64,000 nt of DNA from Butyrivibrio sp. (GTDB taxonomy: Bacteria; Bacillota; Clostridia; Lachnospirales; Lachnospiraceae). The stretch lies in contig NZ_SVFW01000001.1 of the NCBI RefSeq assembly GCF_015056685.1, positions 124,001 through 188,000 of the forward strand, given 5' to 3'. The notes under the pieces are model-generated. The model made no database searches, was not told the DNA's origin, and worked only from the letters and a program-made list of their open reading frames with translations. Below, one piece after another: positions 52,655-59,836 of this stretch. Position 1 is the stretch's first letter; the number at the start of each line of letters is the position of its first letter. Both the position numbers and the translations under genes were made by a program.

Positions 52655-53959
52655 TCATTTCTTTACATGAAATGCATCCATTCCGGGATATACTGCGCTG
52701 TCGCCAAGCATCTCTTCAATTCTGAGAAGCTGATTGTACTTGGCTACACGCTCTGAACGGCTGGGAGCACCGGTCTTGATCTGGCATGTGTTAAGCGCAA
52801 CAGCCAGGTCTGCAATTGTTGTATCTGCGGTCTCTCCTGAACGATGAGAAGAAATAGCAGTATAGCCTGCATTGTGAGCCATCTTGATGGCTTCAAGAGT
52901 CTCTGATACAGAACCAATCTGGTTAAGCTTAATTAGGATAGAGTTTCCTGCGCCAAGAGAAATTCCCTTACTAAGTCTCTCAGTGTTAGTAACAAACAGG
53001 TCATCTCCCACGAGCTGAACCTTGTTACCAATCTTGGCTGTCATTTTCTGCCAGCCTTCCCAGTCTTCCTCATCAAGTCCGTCTTCGATGGAAATGATCG
53101 GATACTTGTCAACAAGACTCTCCCAGTGAGCAATAAGCTCATCTGATGTGAACTCTTTTCCTGACTTAGGCTGCTTATAGAAGCCCTTTCCTTTCTCGCT
53201 CTTCCACTCAGATGCAGCAGCATCCATAGCAATCATGAAGTCTTTGCCCGGCTCAAATCCAGCTGCCTTTATTGCTTCAAGGATCTTTTCGATAGCTTCC
53301 TCATCGCTCTTTAACTGATTAGGAGCAAATCCTCCCTCATCACCAACGGCTGTAACATCTCCCATATCCTTGATGAGCTTTTTCAGATTATGGAAAACTT
53401 CTGCACACCAGCGAAGTGCTTCCTTAAATGAAGGAGCTCCAACAGGCATGATCATAAATTCCTGTGTATCTACCGCACTATCTGCATGAGCTCCACCATT
53501 TAAGATATTCATCATAGGAACAGGAAGTCTGTTTCCTGATACACCGCCAAGGAATCTGTAAAGAGGAATATCAAGACTCTTTGCAGCTGCTCTCGCTGTT
53601 GCAATAGAAACTGCCAAAATAGCATTTGCTCCAAGCTTTGACTTATCCTTTGTTCCATCAGCTTTAATCATAGCTGCATCAACAGCATATGTATCAGAAG
53701 CATCCAACCCTTCTATAGCATCATTGATAATGGTATTGATATTCTCTACAGCTTTTGTAACACCTTTTCCAAGGTATCTTGACTTATCTCCGTCTCTAAG
53801 CTCCAATGCCTCAAACTCACCTGTTGATGCTCCACTTGGTGCTGTACCTGTCGCTACTGTTCCATCAGCAAGAGTAACCTCTGCCTCAACAGTAGGATTT
53901 CCTCTTGAATCAAGAATTTCTCTACCAATAACCTGTACAATCTGTAAATAATCTTTCAT
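52655..53959 (-). CDS. eno: Enolase
   Basis: 434 residues, standard length. The motifs are GREILDSRGNPTVEAEV (about 11), GASTGEFEA (about 42, substrate loop), GDEGGFAPN (about 207, catalytic Glu), SIEDGLDEEDW (about 290, metal ligand), LVGDDLFVTN (about 316) and SHRSGETADTTIADLAV (about 371). It interconverts 2-phosphoglycerate and phosphoenolpyruvate in glycolysis. GAAGGAGG stands before the ATG. It is a single-gene unit with a terminator downstream. Confidence 0.99.
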   Translation of the reverse strand: MKDYLQIVQVIGREILDSRGNPTVEAEVTLADGTVATGTAPSGASTGEFEALELRDGDKSRYLGKGVTKAVENINTIINDAIEGLDASDTYAVDAAMIKADGTKDKSKLGANAILAVSIATARAAAKSLDIPLYRFLGGVSGNRLPVPMMNILNGGAHADSAVDTQEFMIMPVGAPSFKEALRWCAEVFHNLKKLIKDMGDVTAVGDEGGFAPNQLKSDEEAIEKILEAIKAAGFEPGKDFMIAMDAAASEWKSEKGKGFYKQPKSGKEFTSDELIAHWESLVDKYPIISIEDGLDEEDWEGWQKMTAKIGNKVQLVGDDLFVTNTERLSKGISLGAGNSILIKLNQIGSVSETLEAIKMAHNAGYTAISSHRSGETADTTIADLAVALNTCQIKTGAPSRSERVAKYNQLLRIEEMLGDSAVYPGMDAFHVKK

Positions 53960-54094
53960 AAATTGCCTCCTTCTTATGTTAGCATACGCTTACAATATAT
54001 CATAACAGGCATCACATTTCTATTTTGTTATCAATAATTTTTTTCAACAATTTTCGCTCCACTCCATTCCAGTTCCAGAAAATATAGATATATC

Positions 54095-54133
54095 AAAAAG
54101 GCGCCCGCCTACCTTAATAGGTAAGTGAGCACC
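54095..54133 (-). terminator. Terminator of the surface-protein gene
   Basis: On the minus strand GGTGCTCACTTACC and GGTAGGCGGGCGCC pair, with G-U pairs and one mismatch, around TATTAA, followed by TTTTT. Confidence 0.82.
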
Positions 54134-54178
54134 TTCTTCATAAATTTCATTACTACCTTATATTCTCAACAATTAATA

Positions 54179-56386
54179 TCAGTTTTCTTCAGCTGTTAAG
54201 CCATATTTGTTGCCAAGATACATAAATCCTGCGAAATTGTTTTCTGTAAAGAGATCGCTATTATCAGCTCCTGCAGGGATTGTAAAGGATACGCGGCTTC
54301 CTTTGTATTCTCCATCAAGGAAGCTTACTTCAAGGCTAACATCAGGTCTTGCTGCAAGGGCATCGAATACCATCTTGTGGAAAGAGATCCATCTGTCAGT
54401 TGTGATCTTGACTGTCTCGCCCTGCTTTGCCTTGTTTATCTTATCAACTGTATTGGCGTTGAATACGTAGTAAGCAGAAAGCGGGACCCTCACAAGGATG
54501 TCATAGCACTCTGTACACTGATATCTAAGTTCACCATCCTGACTTTCAGTTGCTTCAACCTTATCCCATGCATAGGTGTGGGTGTGAGGCTTTACCACCT
54601 TCTTTTCTGACTCTTTAGTTTCTTCTGGTGCTGCGCCGTCTTCATATGCTATTGCATAGATTGAAAACTTATCCAATGATAAAACAACCGCATCTCCTCT
54701 TCCAGAACCTACTTCTTCTGCTTTTCCACCATGGAATCGGAATATTCTAAAGAGTCTTCCTGATGCTTGGAGTTTGGATGGAATAGGGAACCTGACACTT
54801 AATGATCTACCATTTAATTCTGCCAACTGTCCACTGGATTTTTCAGTTCCGTTTGCATCTTCAACTATAAACGAAAGGGTAATATCTAAAAAGCTTCCAA
54901 TATTCAGGTTATCAGCTTCTATCATTGATTTAATAGAGTCCACTGCCTCCTTATTTTCATCAGCGTTTTCATCAACACTATTTGTATTAAGAATAAGCCT
55001 TACCGTGTCACTATCATCAACTGACGCCTCGCCTGAAACTATCTCTCGTATCTCTGTAAGATCATTATCTATAGATATCTTTTCATCATCATGTGCACTA
55101 CCTTCCTTTTTAGCTTCTATATCGCCTTCTTTAATTTCAGGTTCTACCGGTGTTTCTTCAGATATGATAATTGTAACTACAGCTGGATTCGAATCGCTAT
55201 GAATAGCATCTCCCACAGCTTTATACCATACATAGTAGGTTCCGGCGTCGGTGGCGGTAGGGATGGATGTGGTATAAGGTTGTGTAGCTTCGCTAGCGGT
55301 GCCGAGGGCGTACTGCATTTCACCGCCTGTGGCTTCGCCGGTCACGGTCACCAGTGGCTTCTCCGTCCCGTCGTAAGTGCGACTGTTCGCGGTAACCGTC
55401 GCAGCGACAGCATTCGCCTTGCCAACCGTCACCGTCACGTCGCAGGTTACGCTCTTGGTGCTGTCCGCATTGCTGGTAGCGGCGACGAGAGCGCTGCCTG
55501 CCGACTCGCCTTTGGCGTAGACGGTCAGTTTATCGGTGGCGTCCGCGCCGACCTCGGTGGTGCAAGCCTCATCAGAATACAGCTTCACAGCACTCGCGTC
55601 GTTTCCGCCAACTCTCCACTTCACCTTCTTGTCCGTGGCATTGTCAGGAGATACAGATGCCGTGAATGACACTTTCTCACCCACATTGATTGTCTGCTTG
55701 GCGAGCGGAGTCAACGATATTCCTGTAACATCCACATTGCCACAGGCAACAGAGAATGTATTTGATGTAGAATCAAACACCACCTTGCTCAGATCAAGCT
55801 TTAAAGCGGGGCGAACACCAAGCGTGTTCGCCACATAGTAGCCAAGGTCTTCCACGTAGGTGTCATCGACGACCACGCACGCCGCGAAGAAATCACCGTC
55901 GCCTGGCGAGCAGAGCCACCATACATTGTCATCCGCTCCACTTGCTTTATTGCATTTCAGCACTTCCGAATTCACTTGATCGATTGTATTTGCCTGATCC
56001 GTTGTCAGAAGAAACATTTTGCTGTCAACAATTGCAGACTTTACGTTGTCCGAAATACTGTTCGTGTAGTAATTGTTTACAGCTGTTTCCACTGTAGAAC
56101 CGCTATAAGTATTGCTTTGGCCATTGCTGTCATACATCGATGCAGCAACACATTCCTTTGAAAGCAAGGTAACTGTCCCGGCATCAACTGCCGTCGAGTT
56201 ATCCTCAATCAGGTACCAATCCTTGCTGTCAAACTTTACTACTGTTATGGTATTCACCAGACTGGCATAAGGATCACCGTCCCAAGCCAGCGCCGTCAGG
56301 CTCATGCCCGGCATAAGTCCGAGAACAAGAGCCAGCGTGAGCAAAAAGCTCAGCAGCTTCCTTCCTGATTTTCTTTTTTGTTTCAT
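54179..56386 (-). CDS. Secreted Ig-like surface protein with DUF6273-like N-terminal domain
   Basis: 735 residues. A signal peptide (1-34) ends in SLTALA. A DUF6273/C-type-lectin-like domain (about 40-205) has WWLCSPGDGDFF (about 156) and GVRPALKLD (about 192). A BIG2-type Ig domain (about 215-320; TGISLTPLAKQTINVGE) is followed by an MBG/YDG-like domain (about 328-410; RTYDGTEKPLVTVTG). An acidic region (about 415-610) and a C-terminal domain ending KYGLTAEEN complete it. There is no LPxTG or SLH anchor. The Ig/MBG part is strikingly GC-rich while the ends are AT-rich, pointing to a mosaic origin. The role may be adhesion or surface display; a terminator-like hairpin sits in its leader. Confidence 0.85.
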   Translation of the reverse strand: MKQKRKSGRKLLSFLLTLALVLGLMPGMSLTALAWDGDPYASLVNTITVVKFDSKDWYLIEDNSTAVDAGTVTLLSKECVAASMYDSNGQSNTYSGSTVETAVNNYYTNSISDNVKSAIVDSKMFLLTTDQANTIDQVNSEVLKCNKASGADDNVWWLCSPGDGDFFAACVVVDDTYVEDLGYYVANTLGVRPALKLDLSKVVFDSTSNTFSVACGNVDVTGISLTPLAKQTINVGEKVSFTASVSPDNATDKKVKWRVGGNDASAVKLYSDEACTTEVGADATDKLTVYAKGESAGSALVAATSNADSTKSVTCDVTVTVGKANAVAATVTANSRTYDGTEKPLVTVTGEATGGEMQYALGTASEATQPYTTSIPTATDAGTYYVWYKAVGDAIHSDSNPAVVTIIISEETPVEPEIKEGDIEAKKEGSAHDDEKISIDNDLTEIREIVSGEASVDDSDTVRLILNTNSVDENADENKEAVDSIKSMIEADNLNIGSFLDITLSFIVEDANGTEKSSGQLAELNGRSLSVRFPIPSKLQASGRLFRIFRFHGGKAEEVGSGRGDAVVLSLDKFSIYAIAYEDGAAPEETKESEKKVVKPHTHTYAWDKVEATESQDGELRYQCTECYDILVRVPLSAYYVFNANTVDKINKAKQGETVKITTDRWISFHKMVFDALAARPDVSLEVSFLDGEYKGSRVSFTIPAGADNSDLFTENNFAGFMYLGNKYGLTAEEN

Positions 56387-56419
56387 TACAAATTCCCTCC
56401 TAGAAAATAATTTTTATAT

Positions 56420-56472
56420 AAAAAAGACCGCCGAATCTGACAGGGTATAGTCCCCCCGTCAAGTAAGGCGGT
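56420..56472 (-). terminator. Terminator-like hairpin in the leader of the surface-protein gene
   Basis: On the minus strand ACCGCC...GGCGGT enclose a second stem (CTTGACGGGG with ACCCTGTCAG), followed by CTTTTTT. It ends 34 bases before the start codon. It may terminate upstream transcription or act as an attenuator of this gene. Confidence 0.7.
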
Positions 56473-56503
56473 TATCCATCACAAATATATGCGGTTTTAT
56501 ACG

Positions 56504-56528
56504 AAAAAAAGGCGCAGCTAGCTGTGCT
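56504..56528 (-). terminator. Second terminator-like hairpin after the nuclease gene
   Basis: On the minus strand GCACAGC-TA-GCTGCGC (one mismatch) is followed by seven T. With the hairpin at 56420-56472 it makes the 56387-56631 gap a structured region; a GTATTT...AAATAC pairing precedes it. I see no known riboswitch consensus. Confidence 0.5.
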
Positions 56529-56631
56529 GTCAGCGATTGTATTTCTTTGCGGCATAAGATGCACCCCCCTAAAATACTTTCCATCACATACAACACTTAT
56601 ATTTTATCATGGTTTACTTTTTTTGCTTATT

Positions 56632-57678
56632 TTATTTTGGATTTTCAATTATCTCTTTCTGTTTCCACTCCTCATATATCTTCTCTTCATCATAGTCCGG
56701 AAGATACTTTTCTGCTAGAAAACTTATCTCTTTTACAAACGCTTCATCCTCTTCAATCTCTGATGCAATTGTTTTTATACTTTTTCCTTTTGAAAGCTTT
56801 TTGCAAATAAGATTTATACGTGTTAAGTCTTTTCCTATTTCCTTGCCTTTTTGTCTCTCTTCCTGTACATTAAAGCCTTTCCATCCCTCAAAAAGATCAC
56901 TCATATCCCGCTCCTTTATGTGGCTCACAAAGCCTTGAATCTCATCTTCCGGAACGAACTGTTTTCTGAGTACTACCGCAATTACTCTTGCCAGTGTCTC
57001 TAGAACATCTTCCGGAGATTTGAACGCTATGTTGTCAAGATAATCCTTAGGCAGCCCCAGTGAATTAAAATCTGCGGCATCCCTAAGTTTATTTATCAGC
57101 ATTATCAAAGAAAGTCCATCTTCTCTATTAAGTAGTTCCTCGCGATTATAATCCCCCGTATTTACAAGGTGATACTCAAACTGAGGAATATACTTGGAAA
57201 ACACATCTCCAAGTGCAATCCTCGATGAGAAAGTTTTATCCACCGTCCATTTATTTACACCGTTATAATAAACGATTGGAAATACAGGCGGATACTTAAA
57301 ATCCCTGGACTTGCTTATTCCTTTGTGAATTTTCTCCTGCTGCTTTGCATAATCCTCCCAAATAAACACCATATAACGGAGAACCTGCATACATACATTA
57401 TAATCCACCTGCGCCTTGTGTTCAATTAATGCAATGAATATTTCACTGCCGTCTCTAATGCGTACTTTCTTGACTACATCTGCGTTTCGCTCCTCTGTAA
57501 ACATCGGGATGTACCTTTCAGTAACGTCCTCAATATCTTCTGCCCTCACATCTTTCAGCGCTTCAATATTGGAGTAATTCCTCAAAAGCAGCGCACATAG
57601 ATTTGCGTTATCAAATATGATCTTTGCACCACTGTCCTTTTCTTTTCTGTTACTGATCTGATTGTTTTCTTCTGACAT
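56632..57678 (-). CDS. Rpn/YhgA-like PD-(D/E)XK family nuclease (putative transposase)
   Basis: 348 residues from the ATG at 57676-57678 (AAAGGGG nine bases upstream). The N-terminal domain has the PD-(D/E)XK pattern: NADVVKKV (about 77) then IFIALIEHKAQVDYNVCMQVLRYM, read in short parts (about 90-112), with the Glu-x-Lys metal-binding pair in EHK. The C-terminal helical region carries a KGKEIGKDL linker. The family (PF04754-like) is called recombination-promoting nuclease or putative transposase and is often strain-variable. No terminal inverted repeats are visible here. It stands alone near the mosaic surface-protein gene. Confidence 0.88.
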   Translation of the reverse strand: MSEENNQISNRKEKDSGAKIIFDNANLCALLLRNYSNIEALKDVRAEDIEDVTERYIPMFTEERNADVVKKVRIRDGSEIFIALIEHKAQVDYNVCMQVLRYMVFIWEDYAKQQEKIHKGISKSRDFKYPPVFPIVYYNGVNKWTVDKTFSSRIALGDVFSKYIPQFEYHLVNTGDYNREELLNREDGLSLIMLINKLRDAADFNSLGLPKDYLDNIAFKSPEDVLETLARVIAVVLRKQFVPEDEIQGFVSHIKERDMSDLFEGWKGFNVQEERQKGKEIGKDLTRINLICKKLSKGKSIKTIASEIEEDEAFVKEISFLAEKYLPDYDEEKIYEEWKQKEIIENPK

Positions 57679-57975
57679 ACACATATGCCCCTTTCTAAAA
57701 GAATAATTACAAAACCTGTGAAAAAAAGCATATGCAAGAACTGCTAAGCCTTTTCCGATTGGATTTGAAGCTGCATAAGATTTTTTGCAGCCATGTCAGA
57801 ATATCACATAACAGTTCTGGAAGCAATTATATATTTTAAAACTGGAAAAATACGAAAGCTAACTCCCTGTTAAAGTGGACTTTATTTGCATCATTATAAA
57901 AAGATGCCTGCCTAAATATGCAAGCAGCAACTTTCAATTTACAAAATCTTTATACATGCCATTTTGCTAAGATGC

Positions 57976-57981
57976 TATAAT
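57976..57981 (+). promoter_or_regulatory. Extended -10 box immediately before a GGDEF start codon
   Basis: TGC-TATAAT is an extended -10 element ending seven bases before the ATG at 57988. The predicted transcription start therefore coincides with the start codon. In the rest of 57685-57963 I see only AT-rich sequence without a clear signal. Confidence 0.55.
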
Positions 57982-57987
57982 TTTGGC

Positions 57988-59463
57988 ATGAGCAATATTT
58001 TTGTTGATCATTTCAAAAGAAATAGCGAACAGCTAAAGAAAATCAAAGAATATTTCAGGCTTTGCGAAAAAGACATAGTAAACAATAATTTATTCATGCT
58101 AAGAAGAACCTGCATGTATATTTCTATTGTTTATATTGTTATGTTCTTTTTGGCGCTTTTTATGCTGCCCACATTCAAGTATTCAATCAAATACTATGTT
58201 CTTACTCCAATTATTCTTATAGTCTACTTTTGGATAAATTTATTTATCAGAAAAAGAAATGACATATCACCACATGTTTCCAAGCTCCTGTGTCTGTCAT
58301 TTTATATGTTGCTTTTTGTATGCGTAATTATAATGGACCTGATTGCTTATCCCGGTAAACAGTCTTTATGGTTTCCTTTTTTCCTCATAGCTTTTCCTAT
58401 GGTTTACATTGACCGGATTTATAAAACCAGCCTTTATGCAACTTTCTTTCTCATCGTTTATGCAATAATAGCCGTAACTCTAGAGCCGGCCAAGGTTCTG
58501 TCAGTTGATATATACCGTGCAATTGCCGCATATTTTATTGCACTTTTGCTGGGCAGAATAATCATCGATATGCGTTGTAACGAAGGACTTGCCAGGATAA
58601 AGCTTTCTGAACTTAGCAGCTACGACTCTCTTACCCACACCCATAACAAAAGAACCTTTTATAAAAAAGTTCATGAATGGCTGGATAATAATCACTCACA
58701 TCAAAACTATGCCCTTTGTGTCATTGATGTAGATGATTTCAAAAAAGTAAACGATAATCTCGGTCATGATGTTGGCGATCAGGTTTTAAAACATATCGGA
58801 GACCTTTTGGACATGAATATACATTCGGGAGATATTGTTGGAAGATACGGCGGGGATGAATTTGTCCTCTTTATTCCGGATGCAAGAAGTCTGGACCTTA
58901 CTGCATTTAAACTCAGAAACCTGCAAATGTTTCTCACTGATTTTTCAATTAATGGTTTGGCTAATTTTACCGTCAGCATAGGAGCAGCTTTCGACAGTCT
59001 TGAAAGTGATCTTGCGGTTTTGTTTAAAGTGGCTGATGATGCCCTTTACACCTCAAAACTTTGCGGAAAAAATATGAGTACTGTGTGGAGTACTCATAGA
59101 CTTGAAGTGCCGCAAAAACCTGTTGTCATGCTCCTTACTCATGATGATAGCGCTCTATCTTCTCTTGTGAATGACGCTTTTAGCGATAACTACGACATCT
59201 ATAATATGGAATCCGGAGAGGCACTTCCATATCTTTGCCAGCTCTATGCCTCTATCCATATGATCATAATGGATTTTGATGAAAAAAACTCCGACGACAT
59301 TCTTTTCATAAAATATCTCAGAAGAAGGGACAAATTCAGTAATATCCATATAATAACAATTGCAGCTAAGGAATCCTCAGCTGCAACTTCAAAGGAGTAT
59401 GGAATTAATACAATTATCAAAAATAATCTTACTAAAGAGGAGCTTTTACGGATTACAGAATAG
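57988..59463 (+). CDS. Membrane diguanylate cyclase with C-terminal receiver-like domain
   Basis: 491 residues from the ATG at 57988; an earlier in-frame ATG at 57964 precedes the -10 box and also lacks a ribosome site. Six or so hydrophobic helices occupy about 40-195. An intact GGDEF domain (about 205-365) has DVDDFKKVNDNLGHDVGD and VGRYGGDEFVLF. A receiver-like domain (about 375-491) follows, with THDDS acidic residues and an Asp in IIMDFDEKN at the phospho-acceptor position. The order (membrane sensor, cyclase, receiver at the end) is unusual, since receivers normally precede GGDEF. It may be leaderless. Confidence 0.85.
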   Translation: MSNIFVDHFKRNSEQLKKIKEYFRLCEKDIVNNNLFMLRRTCMYISIVYIVMFFLALFMLPTFKYSIKYYVLTPIILIVYFWINLFIRKRNDISPHVSKLLCLSFYMLLFVCVIIMDLIAYPGKQSLWFPFFLIAFPMVYIDRIYKTSLYATFFLIVYAIIAVTLEPAKVLSVDIYRAIAAYFIALLLGRIIIDMRCNEGLARIKLSELSSYDSLTHTHNKRTFYKKVHEWLDNNHSHQNYALCVIDVDDFKKVNDNLGHDVGDQVLKHIGDLLDMNIHSGDIVGRYGGDEFVLFIPDARSLDLTAFKLRNLQMFLTDFSINGLANFTVSIGAAFDSLESDLAVLFKVADDALYTSKLCGKNMSTVWSTHRLEVPQKPVVMLLTHDDSALSSLVNDAFSDNYDIYNMESGEALPYLCQLYASIHMIIMDFDEKNSDDILFIKYLRRRDKFSNIHIITIAAKESSAATSKEYGINTIIKNNLTKEELLRITE

Positions 59464-59489
59464 GCAAATCACTGTATGTGCCTATTCTG
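59456..59489. terminator. Hairpin between convergent GGDEF and small-peptide genes
   Basis: CAGAATAGGCA and TGCCTATTCTG form a perfect 11-bp stem with a 12-base loop, overlapping the GGDEF stop codon. There is little T run on either side. Confidence 0.6.
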
Positions 59490-59495
59490 CTAAGA

Positions 59496-59705
59496 TCATA
59501 TCTTGCCAGTGTTATCCCCAGTATGATCTTCACATGCAAATAACTTGCCATTCTCGACCGAAGTATTTTGGGGTGCTGCCATAATAACACCATTTTTTTT
59601 AATTTTCTCAGCCAGTTTCTGCTGTGTTGCCTGATCAATTCCACCTGTAACCTGTTCTAAATCATTATTAGAAACCATGTTTTTATTCAATTCCATATTT
59701 GCCAT
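59496..59705 (-). CDS. Small double-glycine-leader peptide (bacteriocin/signal-peptide-like)
   Basis: 69 residues from the ATG at 59703-59705, which has GGAGG eight bases upstream; a longer frame is not needed. The N-terminus MANMELNKNMVSNNDLEQVTGG, read as a leader of about 22 residues, ends in the ELExVxGG-type double-glycine site (here DLEQVTGG). Peptidase-containing ABC exporters cut after this site. The remaining 47 residues (beginning IDQATQQ, with one Cys and a Lys-rich helix) would be the released peptide. No modification enzyme, immunity gene or C39 transporter is visible nearby. Its start codon lies in an inverted repeat. Confidence 0.75.
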   Translation of the reverse strand: MANMELNKNMVSNNDLEQVTGGIDQATQQKLAEKIKKNGVIMAAPQNTSVENGKLFACEDHTGDNTGKI

Positions 59706-59777
59706 GTCGCTTACCTCCATCCATATATATCCTTTGGTATCATTATATACGACGTAATAAGCGACATGGCAAAATAT
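59695..59777. repeat. Inverted repeat around the start of the double-glycine peptide gene
   Basis: GCCATGTCGCTTA (59701-59713) has an exact inverted copy TAAGCGACATGGC (59758-59770). Beyond one unpaired base the match continues six more bases on each side (59695-59700 and 59772-59777). The arms are 44 bases apart and the enclosed part holds the ribosome site and a TATAAT box (59742-59747, minus strand). Confidence 0.88.
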
Positions 59778-59836
59778 ATTTATAAATAAACTATTATTAT
59801 TTTATAAACTGAACAGCAATCCTTTGATCTACATTT

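Noticed and set aside
55091..55669. A 192-codon open frame on the plus strand across the surface-protein gene
   Set aside because: It is antisense to a well-supported protein, uses the GC-rich segment that lacks stop codons, has no ribosome site and shows no recognisable domain.
56420..56631. Cyclic di-GMP, fluoride or other known riboswitch
   Set aside because: The conserved core sequences of these classes are not present; only terminator-like stems are supported.
56632..57678. Complete insertion sequence around the Rpn/YhgA-like gene
   Set aside because: No terminal inverted repeats or target duplication could be seen on either side.
59714..59757. Invertible promoter segment
   Set aside because: The arms fit, but 44 bases between them is very short for known invertases and no recombinase gene is near; kept only as an alternative in the findings.
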